From the IMG/VR virus record IMGVR_UViG_3300023242_000538, positions 1 through 30,874 of that record: 30,874 nt of DNA, one strand, 5' to 3'. Position 1 is the first letter of the stretch, and each line of letters opens with the position of its first letter. Positions 14,356 through 21,937 of this stretch are shown piece after piece. Source of the DNA: a virus. The notes below the pieces were generated by a model that was not told where the DNA came from, searched no databases, and saw only the letters and a program-made list of their open reading frames with translations. The translations under genes and the position numbers were made by a program.

Positions 14356-14376
14356 ACTTAAGACTATAAAATTATG
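14354..14376 (+). repeat. 23-bp duplicated start region, copy 2
   Basis: This copy is identical to 13751-13773. It follows the exonuclease stop and carries the ATG (14374) of the interrupted gene. Confidence 0.9.
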
Positions 14377-14622
14377 ACAGAAAATAAGTATTACTATGCA
14401 AGGGAGGCCTCGGCAGCTAGTTCAAACGAGGACTTTCTGGAGGTAGGGAGGGAGTATTTCTTGGACGAATACAAAGATGAAACGGGCTTTTTTGTGGCAG
14501 CGGACAGCTAGGCTATTCTCTTTAAACGTGGCAAGGGAAGCTTTTATGAACTCGACTTGCAGGGCTTTATTAGCTTTTATAGGGGTAAAATAAGATACGT
14601 AAGCGTAAACAATAAAAAATAG
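14374..14622 (+). pseudogene. Small gene interrupted by an in-frame TAG
   Basis: From the ATG at 14374 the frame gives 45 residues (MTENKYYYAREASAASSNED... ETGFFVAADS), then TAG at 14509-14511. The same frame continues with 36 protein-like residues (AILFKRGKGSFYELDLQGFI... VSVNNKK) to TAG at 14620-14622. The second part has no ATG of its own and looks coding (alternating hydrophobic residues, acidic/basic balance). The simplest reading is one ~82-residue protein with a recent nonsense mutation or programmed/suppressed readthrough. TAG is an ordinary stop elsewhere here (for example 4152-4154 and 7267-7269). The 45-residue product alone may be functional. Confidence 0.6.
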
Positions 14623-14679
14623 CATTGTTTACAAAAGCAACAATAAGCAACAACACATTACTTTATTGTTTACGCTTAC
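14599..14679. repeat. Perfect 18-bp inverted repeat with GTAAACAAT cores
   Basis: GTAAGCGTAAACAATAAA (14599-14616) is the exact reverse complement of 14662-14679, with 45 nt between the arms. Each arm contains a GTAAACAAT box, and another box (reverse, 14624-14632) lies between them. The left arm overlaps the last codons of the interrupted gene. Confidence 0.9.
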
Positions 14680-14763
14680 CAAGTCAATAGCGGCGGCGGT
14701 TCGCAGGATTGTAAACAATGTAAACAATGATTTAGTTAAAACATTCAAGAAGGTAAAAACTAG

Positions 14764-14800
14764 AAAACGGCACTTTTTAATAAGTAGCCGTTTTTATTTT
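14764..14800. terminator. Probable bidirectional terminator
   Basis: AAAACGGC (14764-14771) pairs with GCCGTTTT (14787-14794), and the ACT/AGT next to it may extend the stem with a bulge. It is followed by T-rich sequence on the plus strand and preceded by A-rich sequence, so it could end the early transcripts. Confidence 0.65.
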
Positions 14801-14954
14801 GCGAAAAAATGAAAGTTTTTAGTTTTTTCTTAAATACTGTTAAAAACTGTTAAAATAAGCAACTAAGGCAACAATAAGCAACAATCATTGTTTACGCATC
14901 AAGCCCAACAACGGCGGGGGCTAACTTACTAAGTAAACAATATAAACAATAATA

Positions 14955-14978
14955 ATTAATATTAATATTAATATTAAT
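14955..14978. repeat. Four tandem ATTAAT units in AT-rich DNA
   Basis: ATTAAT occurs four times in tandem (14955, 14961, 14967, 14973), directly after a GTAAACAAT/TATAAACAAT pair. The following ~40 bases are almost pure AT (TATAGCTATATAGG and similar). It could serve as a DNA-unwinding element if this is an origin. Confidence 0.85.
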
Positions 14979-15146
14979 AATATAGTATTATATAGCTATA
15001 TAGGATTATAGTATATTATAGAAATATTGAATAATACACTATAGCCCTGTAGAGTTCATTGTTTCTTTGTTTACATTGTTGCTTTGAGACTTAAAACCAA
15101 CAACGGCGCGGGTTAACAGCGTAAACAATAACTTTTTTGCAATTTA

Positions 15147-15179
15147 TTTGTTTTTTATTTGAAAAGTGCTGTATCTTTG
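15147..15179 (+). promoter_or_regulatory. Promoter of the packaging/tail region
   Basis: TTTG at 15147-15150 and TATCTTTG at 15172-15179 are separated by 21 bp, the same spacing and flanking AATTTATTTG as the promoter at 855-887. A GTAAACAAT box at 15121-15129 lies 17 bp upstream. The -7 box ends only 5 nt before the ATG at 15185, which predicts a leaderless or nearly leaderless mRNA. Confidence 0.8.
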
Positions 15180-15184
15180 CTTTT

Positions 15185-15664
15185 ATGAAACCGAACCGTG
15201 ACGCCCTCATAAACGAAATGATTTCCGATATTGACTTCGGCATGGATCGCGGTGAAGTAATGGCGCGCTTCGTCGCTGAGTGGCATTTGAGTACTAGAAC
15301 TTTTGACAGGTATTGGCAAGCTGCCAAAAAACAGTTTGAAGAGGAGCAAAACCAGATAAAACTAGAGAGGCAGGACATCAAAGTTGCCGTTATTTCAGAG
15401 CGCACGGAGTACCGCGTTATGAGCAAAGCCGAGCGAATGAATGTACTCTCGCAAATGGCTGACGGCACGCTACAGGTGCAGCGTAACGTGGTGACTAAAG
15501 ACGGCGTTATGGTTATTCTAGCTCTGCCCGACTACAACGACCGCAAGGCCGCTATTGCGGAGCTGAACAAAATGGACGGTGAGTATGCACCGATTCGCAA
15601 GGACTTGACCAGCGGCGGAGAGAAGCTGCCCCCTGTTAACTTTCAAATCGTTCTGGATGAGTAG
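15185..15664 (+). CDS. Putative terminase small subunit
   Basis: The product has 159 residues. The N-terminal part (about 1-55) looks like a helix-turn-helix DNA-recognition domain (DRGEVMARFVAEWHLSTRTFDRYWQAAKK), followed by a helical region and a C-terminal tail (NFQIVLDE) of the kind that contacts the large subunit. It lies directly before, and overlaps, the terminase large gene. The ATG at 15185 is preferred to the TTG at 15137, because that one lies upstream of the promoter -7 box. Confidence 0.8.
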   Translation: MKPNRDALINEMISDIDFGMDRGEVMARFVAEWHLSTRTFDRYWQAAKKQFEEEQNQIKLERQDIKVAVISERTEYRVMSKAERMNVLSQMADGTLQVQRNVVTKDGVMVILALPDYNDRKAAIAELNKMDGEYAPIRKDLTSGGEKLPPVNFQIVLDE

Positions 15665-16985
15665 CGGAGCTGTGAAGCTCTCGAAAAAACAAACTAAGGC
15701 TTGGAAGCTGCTAACCGACAAAGCAACGCTCTTCATAGGCTACGGAGGTGGGGCGTTCTCTGGAAAGTCTTACCTCATGTGCTACTGGCTTACTTTTATG
15801 GCTTGTGAGTACTCTGGTACAGCGTGGGGCCTTGGCCGTAAGGAGTTGATAACCTTGAAAAAGACAACCCTAGTAACGCTATTCAAAGTATTTGCAGAGA
15901 TTGGACTGCTGAACGAAAAACACTACACCTACAACCAGCAACTTAACAAGCTTATTTTTTGGAACGGTTCCGTAATTTACCTAATCGATACCGCATATAA
16001 GCCATCAGACCCGCTCTACGAACGTTTCGGAGGACTAGAACTAACCGGGGCGGCTATCGACGAGAGCAGCGAGACCGATCCAAAGGCAATAGACATACTT
16101 TTCACCCGTTTAGGCCGCTGCTTAAACGAAAAATACAAACTTACTAAGAAGTTACTTGAGACCTTTAACCCTGCTAAAACGCACGTCTACAACCGCTATT
16201 ACAAGCCGTGGAAGGACAACGCCGAGCCCGATCATAAGAAGTTTATACAAGCTTTACCCACCGACAACCCGAGCCCCGAAGTAGCTAGCTATGTCGAAGG
16301 AATACTTTTAACGGGGGAGGATTCCACTATTCAGCGCCTTATTTACGGGAACTTTGAGTATGATGACAACGTTTTGGCCCTCATCCCTTCCTACGATGAC
16401 ATTTGTGACATTTTCACAAACACTTTTGTAAAAGGTACGCCGCAAAGGTATTTAAGCGCGGATATCGCCTACATGGGCGCGGACGTGTTCGTAATTACAA
16501 TCTGGAGCGGGTTTGTAGTGGAGAAGGTTATCGCTATAGATAAAATTGATGAGACCGCAATAGGCAATAAATTAATTCTATTAGCGCAAGAGTACAACGT
16601 GCCGCACTCGAATATTGTGTACGATGCGGACGGGCTGCGCCGCTTCACCGCTAACAGCCTTAAGAAGCTAACCGCGGCCAAGCCATTCACGAACAACGCT
16701 GCACCGATTAAAGATAAGCAGTTCGCAAACCTAAAGACCGAATGCGCGTTTAAGCTAAAGGAATTGATCGAGAAAAAAACGCTGCACGTAGCCTGTAAAG
16801 ACTATTTCAAGCAAATAATGGCAGACCTGGAGAGCGTCAGACGCGAACCAATGGACGACGAGATGAAAATAAAACTAGAAAAGAAAAGCAAGCATAAGGA
16901 GCGCACGGGCAAGTCCCCCGACTTTTTCGATTCTCTACTGATGCGAATGTATTTCGAGGTCAAAAATACGGGAGGTTGGGTATAA
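15657..16985 (+). CDS. Terminase large subunit
   Basis: The product has 442 residues. The ATPase domain shows Walker A GGGAFSGKS (30-38), an adjacent GRKELITLKKTT arginine-region segment, and Walker B AAIDESSE (Asp135-Glu136). The C-terminal RNase H-like nuclease has its metal-binding acids in SADIAYMGAD (Asp269), YDADG (Asp323/Asp325) and SPDFFDSL (Asp422/Asp425). It drives DNA into the prohead through the portal encoded at 28846. The start ATG overlaps the small subunit's end. All catalytic residues are present. Confidence 0.95.
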   Translation: MSSGAVKLSKKQTKAWKLLTDKATLFIGYGGGAFSGKSYLMCYWLTFMACEYSGTAWGLGRKELITLKKTTLVTLFKVFAEIGLLNEKHYTYNQQLNKLIFWNGSVIYLIDTAYKPSDPLYERFGGLELTGAAIDESSETDPKAIDILFTRLGRCLNEKYKLTKKLLETFNPAKTHVYNRYYKPWKDNAEPDHKKFIQALPTDNPSPEVASYVEGILLTGEDSTIQRLIYGNFEYDDNVLALIPSYDDICDIFTNTFVKGTPQRYLSADIAYMGADVFVITIWSGFVVEKVIAIDKIDETAIGNKLILLAQEYNVPHSNIVYDADGLRRFTANSLKKLTAAKPFTNNAAPIKDKQFANLKTECAFKLKELIEKKTLHVACKDYFKQIMADLESVRREPMDDEMKIKLEKKSKHKERTGKSPDFFDSLLMRMYFEVKNTGGWV

Positions 16986-17007
16986 TTAAAAACTAAAAAA
17001 ATACAAT

Positions 17008-17145
17008 ATGTTAGCATTTTTAAAAATAATATTCGCAATTATAGCGGGTTCGGCAGTCTTAACGCTCCTAGCGTGGTTTATTTTAGCGCTGTTCCACTTC
17101 ATCAAAATTTACTACGATGCGTACCAAGTTAACAAAAAACGATAG
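17008..17145 (+). CDS. 45-residue single-span membrane protein
   Basis: This short gene overlaps the start of the next gene by 29 bases. The sequence MLAFLKIIFAIIAGSAVLTL continues as a hydrophobic helix to about residue 32 and ends with a basic tail (YQVNKKR). The start has an A-rich leader typical of this genome. One transmembrane helix with a basic C-terminus would fit a small holin, antiholin or other membrane factor, but its place between packaging and neck genes gives no proof. Confidence 0.55.
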   Translation: MLAFLKIIFAIIAGSAVLTLLAWFILALFHFIKIYYDAYQVNKKR

Positions 17146-17596
17146 TTTCATTGCTAGAGCACTAGTTATTGGGGTAACTGTGGACGATATCATGGCCGAG
17201 TTCAACGCTTATGACTGGTTGCAGATTAAAGACGCAAACGAAACGGAATTGTTAAACGATTTTAAACGCCGCACGGGCTTTAAGTCCGACGGCAGCACTT
17301 TACGCAACCTAGCGTTTAGATTTAAGTTCGAGCAAGCGCTGAAGAACCTCTCCGCTCTAGTGGAGGAGGTACACGCGTCTTACAACATTCCTGCGCCTAA
17401 AGGAGTGAATAACGCTGAAATAAACAGGTACTACTACCTCAAACTTTGGGCAGATAAGAAGGGCATAGCTTTAAACTATAACGAAACAGAACATAATAAA
17501 AGAAAGCTATTCAACTTTTATACGATATTATTTGATATATTTGCAGATAAGTTAACGCACTTCAACGCGTTCAACGCTCAAAAAGCAAAGAAATGA
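17117..17596 (+). CDS. Unknown protein in the packaging/neck region
   Basis: The product has 159 residues, mostly helical, basic at the C-terminus (NAQKAKK) and rich in aromatic residues (YYYLKLWADKKG). It lies between the terminase/membrane genes and the neck genes, with a 4-nt overlap to the next gene. It could be a neck or head-completion protein. No family recognised. Confidence 0.65.
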   Translation: MRTKLTKNDSFIARALVIGVTVDDIMAEFNAYDWLQIKDANETELLNDFKRRTGFKSDGSTLRNLAFRFKFEQALKNLSALVEEVHASYNIPAPKGVNNAEINRYYYLKLWADKKGIALNYNETEHNKRKLFNFYTILFDIFADKLTHFNAFNAQKAKK

Positions 17597-18072
17597 TACT
17601 AAAACCCATAAATGAAACTTGGACGTGTCCTGCTGCAAATGCGGACGTTAACGACGTGCTTAAAAGCATTTTCGAGTATAACAGTATTAATTTCATCCAG
17701 ACCGATGCAGCGGGAGCATCTATGGACGCCGACCCTTACGCATTTTTTGCGGTCAACCGAGTGCTGCTGGTTAGACCTGTAGTCTTAAACGGGGTCAACC
17801 GCTACAGCTCGGCACGTTACGACTGCTTACTTACAATAGCGCGCGCGGTTAGCCCTTCACTTGAAGTGGAGACGGGCAGTGTAGACGGTCAATTCGACAC
17901 AATCACAAAGGAATTTTTAAATATAACGTTTCTGAATACGCTACGATCTTATTTCAGATGCTGCGATCAAACGGTTATAATTTCACAAGTACGCCCTATA
18001 TGGAATAGCACGGTTGCCCTAAAGAGGGTCAACCATAGCGGGGTAGAAATTACGTTAACTATTGAGATATGA
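17593..18072 (+). CDS. Possible tail-terminator/neck protein
   Basis: The product has 159 residues, alpha/beta in appearance, with the pattern of a short tail-terminator protein: an early helix, several strands around residues 50-85 (FAVNRVLLVRP, SARYDCLLTIAR) and a C-terminal HSGVEITLTIEI strand. It sits directly before the HK97 gp10-like gene, where tail-terminator proteins are usually found. The homology call is by pattern only. Confidence 0.45.
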   Translation: MILKPINETWTCPAANADVNDVLKSIFEYNSINFIQTDAAGASMDADPYAFFAVNRVLLVRPVVLNGVNRYSSARYDCLLTIARAVSPSLEVETGSVDGQFDTITKEFLNITFLNTLRSYFRCCDQTVIISQVRPIWNSTVALKRVNHSGVEITLTIEI

Positions 18073-18512
18073 CAACCGACGAGGCGGTGCAGACCGTTAT
18101 AATTGACAAGCTTAAAGGGCTAATTATCGAAAATGATATGGTAGCCACCAGAGCACTGCTCAACTCGGTTAGGTACGAAAAGAACGAGAGCTTTAACCAG
18201 CTAAGCTACGACATTATAGCACTAGATTACATAGTAGGCTTGAACGACGGTATTGCTCCAGATGAGAGGCCTTACCCAAGTATTGAAAATTTACAGAAAT
18301 GGATAGATGCAAAAGGGCTTGACCTCAACCCGTATGCGGTACAAAATTCGATTATAAACAACGGTACATCATGGTATCAGATAGGGGGCTCTGACATTGT
18401 AACGGAATCGATTAACGCGGAGAAGTTTAACGAGGTTATACGGCTAGCAATGCCAGACATCAAAAATAAAATAAAAGAATCATGGCAATTACTTTTCAAA
18501 AACAACCGTTAA
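18069..18512 (+). CDS. HK97 gp10-like neck/tail-completion protein (putative)
   Basis: The product has 147 residues. The layout ALLNSVRYEK, then YDIIALDYIVGLNDG, then PSIENLQKWIDAKGL and AVQNSIINNGTSWYQ, matches the typical order of gp10-like virion proteins (LxxSIxx, YAxxxDxG, PPVxxIxxWIxxKGI, AxxIxxKIxxxGT). These proteins join head and tail. It overlaps the next gene by 31 bp and the previous one by 4 bp. Medium confidence because only pattern similarity is seen. Confidence 0.6.
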   Translation: MTTDEAVQTVIIDKLKGLIIENDMVATRALLNSVRYEKNESFNQLSYDIIALDYIVGLNDGIAPDERPYPSIENLQKWIDAKGLDLNPYAVQNSIINNGTSWYQIGGSDIVTESINAEKFNEVIRLAMPDIKNKIKESWQLLFKNNR

Positions 18513-19612
18513 ACTTTTTCAACGTTAACGAACCCGCAATATTTGAGTTTACATCTGATGCGGACTTAGGCGTGAACCCTAACGACAGAGTAGCCGACTT
18601 AGAACTTAAGAGCCTCTGGACGCAGCGTCGCTATGTTATTAAAAACATACTGCCGAACTTCTACACGGGCATTTTCCGCGTAGACGTGCAGGGCTTTCTT
18701 AAAAGTTTAATGCTAGATAATTTTGAGTATCGCTTCGAGAACCCTAACCAAGCATTCACTATTGAGGCTTTTAGTATAGGCGTTGACGTTCGGCCCGAAA
18801 ACGCGACAGATACGAACGATGCGGCTTTTGTTTTTGACAGCGGCTACGTTTTTGATGAGAGCTTTATTTTCGCCAACACCGTGCCGAGCGATGTAAACGT
18901 TAACACGGGATATTTTCCACAGTTAGGAATTTCGCAGCTCTCCGAGCAGGTGCAAGCTCAAAAAGACCCTACAAAAATGACTATATTAGGCCCTACTTAC
19001 CTAGAGTTCGCTGAGGGCTTCAACCAAACCGTTAGCGTTTTTTCAGCAGGGCTCGGGGCATCTGATAAGTTCTTAACCGTTAACGGAAGTAACAGCCCTA
19101 TCGCAATAGGAGACGGTGTACGTTTGGCAGCGATTACGCAAGACCAACTCGACCAGATGTACTTGCCCGTGCTTATGACTACGTCTTTTAACAATCCACA
19201 GATACCCGTTTACGGCGTAAGCTATAAAGCGGCTGAGTGTGAAGACACGCTGCAATTTAGATTTTATACGTCCTATGCGGGGTACTGCTACTTTTACACC
19301 CCTAAAGAGGCGTTGACCGCGGGGCGCAATAAATCCGATGCAATAAATAACGCCTTCTACAACCAGCAGGACGGCCGCAGTTCAGAGGTGCAGAGTTCGG
19401 TTGACTATGCTGAAGGTCTAGCATTAACCGGAACTAAGCCGCTAGAATTGCAGGAACTTTTTAGAGAGCTTCTACGCTCTCCAAAAATAGAATTGCTACT
19501 GCCTCGAGGCTTTACTGAGTGTAAAGTTACGGGACAGTTAAACGTGCGAAAATTAGACTTTGAGTACACGCTAAACGTGAATATTGCTAACGTAGATCAA
19601 ATGGGCTTGTAA
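18482..19612 (+). CDS. Putative tail structural protein
   Basis: The product has 376 residues, is beta-rich and has many Asn, Phe and Tyr residues. It has the look of the Bacteroidota phage tail protein that precedes the large baseplate-like protein (conserved start ITFQKQPLNFFNVNEPAIFEF, then repeated strands). There are no transmembrane segments or signal. The stop overlaps the start of the next gene (TAATGA). The exact role in tail tube, baseplate hub or fibre base is not established. Confidence 0.65.
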   Translation: MAITFQKQPLNFFNVNEPAIFEFTSDADLGVNPNDRVADLELKSLWTQRRYVIKNILPNFYTGIFRVDVQGFLKSLMLDNFEYRFENPNQAFTIEAFSIGVDVRPENATDTNDAAFVFDSGYVFDESFIFANTVPSDVNVNTGYFPQLGISQLSEQVQAQKDPTKMTILGPTYLEFAEGFNQTVSVFSAGLGASDKFLTVNGSNSPIAIGDGVRLAAITQDQLDQMYLPVLMTTSFNNPQIPVYGVSYKAAECEDTLQFRFYTSYAGYCYFYTPKEALTAGRNKSDAINNAFYNQQDGRSSEVQSSVDYAEGLALTGTKPLELQELFRELLRSPKIELLLPRGFTECKVTGQLNVRKLDFEYTLNVNIANVDQMGL

Positions 19613-21936
19613 TGATAGAACTATTTAGAAAAGGATTTAGGCTGGACGTTGCTAGCACTCAAATAGTAACATTCAAAAAAGCGATTAACTTAAACGGAAT
19701 ACAGGGCAGCTACAGCTACTCTAACACGTTCCCTATTGAACTCACAGCGAACAACAGGAAACTGTTAGACCTGCCGAGCTTGCCAAGCGGGAAGCTTAAC
19801 ACGCTACGAAACGGGTACGAGTTTGACATAGTTTTAAACGGATCAATCCAATTAAAAAACCAAACCGTTAAAGTAACTAAAGAAAGCAAGACAAAGGCAG
19901 ATATTTACGTGCTATACTCGGATAGCTCAATAGTTTCTAAACTGAAAAACCTACTAATAAATACGGTTGTAGCCGACAGGCTTTACCGCAAGACCTACTC
20001 GGAATTTGTCGGCAGGTCAACAGCTATATCAGTACAAAATAACCCCAACTACGCCGTGGCTTACGTGGAGACGCAGTCCCCGACAGGGCAGTATGTAATT
20101 GAGGAGATGCCAGAGCTGGTACGTTTGCAGTTCTTAATCTCAAAAATGCTTGCGGACGCAGGATATACGCTATACGGCGACTTTGTGGAGGTCGGCAGCC
20201 CTATTGAGAAGTACTACATCTCCCCCAATGCGGGGCTTTACCAAATCAATGTAGGCGGGGCAACAGTTCCAGGCTTTGCACCGAATTTTGAAAAGAGTTT
20301 GAACGCGTTTGACCTGCTTAATCAGACCTTAGCATATTTCAACTGCTACGCGTCAATAGACGACACGCTCAAAACAGTAATTATAAACCGCTGGACTAAC
20401 CTAGGGCGGTATAAAACTAACTTCAAGGACTACTCAAAATATTTCATAGACTACCAAGACTTCACATTTCAAAGTAGATTAGCTAAAACGAACGAGCTGA
20501 CCTACGCCGAAAGCGAAAATACCTTCAATTCGTTTTTCACGAACCCACTAAGCAGCGAAACAAGCGCTACTTACTTAGCTAGTAAGTTCGGCTCTGGTGG
20601 CGCGAAGCTATTTGACGACAGCGACATACTAGAGGACGGCACGATTGCGCTAAGGGAGGCGAACGAGGTAGGGGAGACCTCCGCTATTCGTATTTACAAG
20701 CTCGGAACGTTTGGGCTAGTAAACTCCGTAATATTTGAGAAGGGAATAAGTCGTAACCCCGCCTCAGCATTCAAGGCGCAGAGCGTACCTATGCGAGTTG
20801 TCTATGATGAATTTCATAAAGCGTACACTGATTTCATTTTAACCCCTTTGATTCAAAATTTAGAGTTCAAGTATGACGCTATCCTAGCGGCTGAATTTGA
20901 TTTAACTCAAGTGTTCTACATAGAGCAGCAAGCCGCATATTGGATTCCGCTTGAAGTAAGTTTCTCCACTAAAAAAGACAAAATAAACATTCGAGCGATG
21001 TTAATTAAAGGGCGTAAAGTTCTAAGCCCAACTTTAAATAACTTCAACTCGGTGCTGCTGGACTTTAAAGAAAAGGTAATTTTTAGCAAGTCCTTCCTGC
21101 TATCTATGTACCCTTTTCCTTCACCGAACGAGTACCCTTGGGAAGTTGTGATATTCAAGAGCTACAACCAAAACCGCAACCGTTTAATCATTAACGACGT
21201 TCTGATACCTGCTGCCGCACTGCCTCAAGCGTTCAGCGTAGCTGCGCTACTTGAGAGCTCAATAGCGATACTAGCAAACGCCGACAGCGACGTTTTCCCA
21301 GATAATTTGACAGATTCGCTTATAATTCAAGCGAGTGACACAAACGGCGGGCTATCAAACGAGGCCTACATCACACTTAAACACACGGGAGTAGCAAAAC
21401 TAGAAAGTAACTTTTTACAGGTTACTGATTTTGAATTTACTAAAAACGGGCTCTTACCAAGTACGCTCCAAGCTATGCCGTTTAACTATGTTGTAGGGCC
21501 TCGGCCAAACTTAAATAACACAATCACAAGCGCAGCCCCCGTGGAGTTCGCAAGCAACGGGGCAGTCCCTTCTAGTTTTAATCTTATAGACGCTACACAG
21601 ATCTACACTTCGATAAGGTTAGATATTACGGCGTTTAATTTAAAAATACAGCAGTCTATAAGCACCCAACAGACGCCACGGACAGACTACAAGCTTTTGC
21701 TTTTAGTAAATAATTCGCTCACCACGTTAGCAAGTGGAACGGTAAACGGCCAAGGCCTTGCGACAGTAGCAATACCCGCTATATTTAGATTTTTAAATAA
21801 CATTCAGCCGAACACAAAAATTAAAGTATTTTTCAGATTCGACTTTACCGGCGCGGGCATCACTGGCACGCGAACATCAAAAATAAATTTCAAAGATATA
21901 GCTGTAAAATTCACAACAACGATAACAACCCCGTAA
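19612..21936 (+). CDS. Large putative tail-tip/baseplate protein
   Basis: The product has 774 residues. The N-terminal region (VTFKKAINLNGIQGSYSYSNTFPIELT followed by NNRKLLDLP) is the pattern I associate with the large tail proteins of Bacteroidota phages that combine a distal-tail-like domain with hub-like parts. The middle has GFAPNFEKSLNAFDLLNQTLAYFNCY and other long strands, and the C-terminal ~250 residues are beta-sandwich-like. It lies next to the tape measure gene, as expected for a tail-tip component. The tape measure gene starts 2 nt after its stop. Confidence 0.65.
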   Translation: MIELFRKGFRLDVASTQIVTFKKAINLNGIQGSYSYSNTFPIELTANNRKLLDLPSLPSGKLNTLRNGYEFDIVLNGSIQLKNQTVKVTKESKTKADIYVLYSDSSIVSKLKNLLINTVVADRLYRKTYSEFVGRSTAISVQNNPNYAVAYVETQSPTGQYVIEEMPELVRLQFLISKMLADAGYTLYGDFVEVGSPIEKYYISPNAGLYQINVGGATVPGFAPNFEKSLNAFDLLNQTLAYFNCYASIDDTLKTVIINRWTNLGRYKTNFKDYSKYFIDYQDFTFQSRLAKTNELTYAESENTFNSFFTNPLSSETSATYLASKFGSGGAKLFDDSDILEDGTIALREANEVGETSAIRIYKLGTFGLVNSVIFEKGISRNPASAFKAQSVPMRVVYDEFHKAYTDFILTPLIQNLEFKYDAILAAEFDLTQVFYIEQQAAYWIPLEVSFSTKKDKINIRAMLIKGRKVLSPTLNNFNSVLLDFKEKVIFSKSFLLSMYPFPSPNEYPWEVVIFKSYNQNRNRLIINDVLIPAAALPQAFSVAALLESSIAILANADSDVFPDNLTDSLIIQASDTNGGLSNEAYITLKHTGVAKLESNFLQVTDFEFTKNGLLPSTLQAMPFNYVVGPRPNLNNTITSAAPVEFASNGAVPSSFNLIDATQIYTSIRLDITAFNLKIQQSISTQQTPRTDYKLLLLVNNSLTTLASGTVNGQGLATVAIPAIFRFLNNIQPNTKIKVFFRFDFTGAGITGTRTSKINFKDIAVKFTTTITTP

Positions 21937-21937
21937 C

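Larger units (their letters stand above)
14623..15184. promoter_or_regulatory. Gene-free control region 2 with GTAAACAAT boxes
   Basis: No gene is visible in about 560 bases. Boxes of the GTAAACAAT type occur at 14624 (-), 14665 (-), 14711 (+), 14720 (+, abutting the previous), 14887 (-), 14933 (+), 15066 (-, one mismatch) and 15121 (+), with another at 14605 just outside. A GC-rich motif (AACGGCGGGGGCTAAC / AACGGCGCGGGTTAAC) follows boxes at 14911 and 15101, and a related one lies near 14686. A terminator, AT-rich tandem repeats and the late promoter complete the region. Large parts match control region 1, including GCAACTAAGGCAACAATAA at 14859-14877 against 545-563 (one mismatch). It is a candidate origin and late-promoter control site. 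Confidence 0.75.

Noticed and set aside
14374-14622. Genome-wide TAG reassignment
   Set aside because: TAG is the natural end of at least six other genes in the window, each followed closely by another start or a non-coding region.
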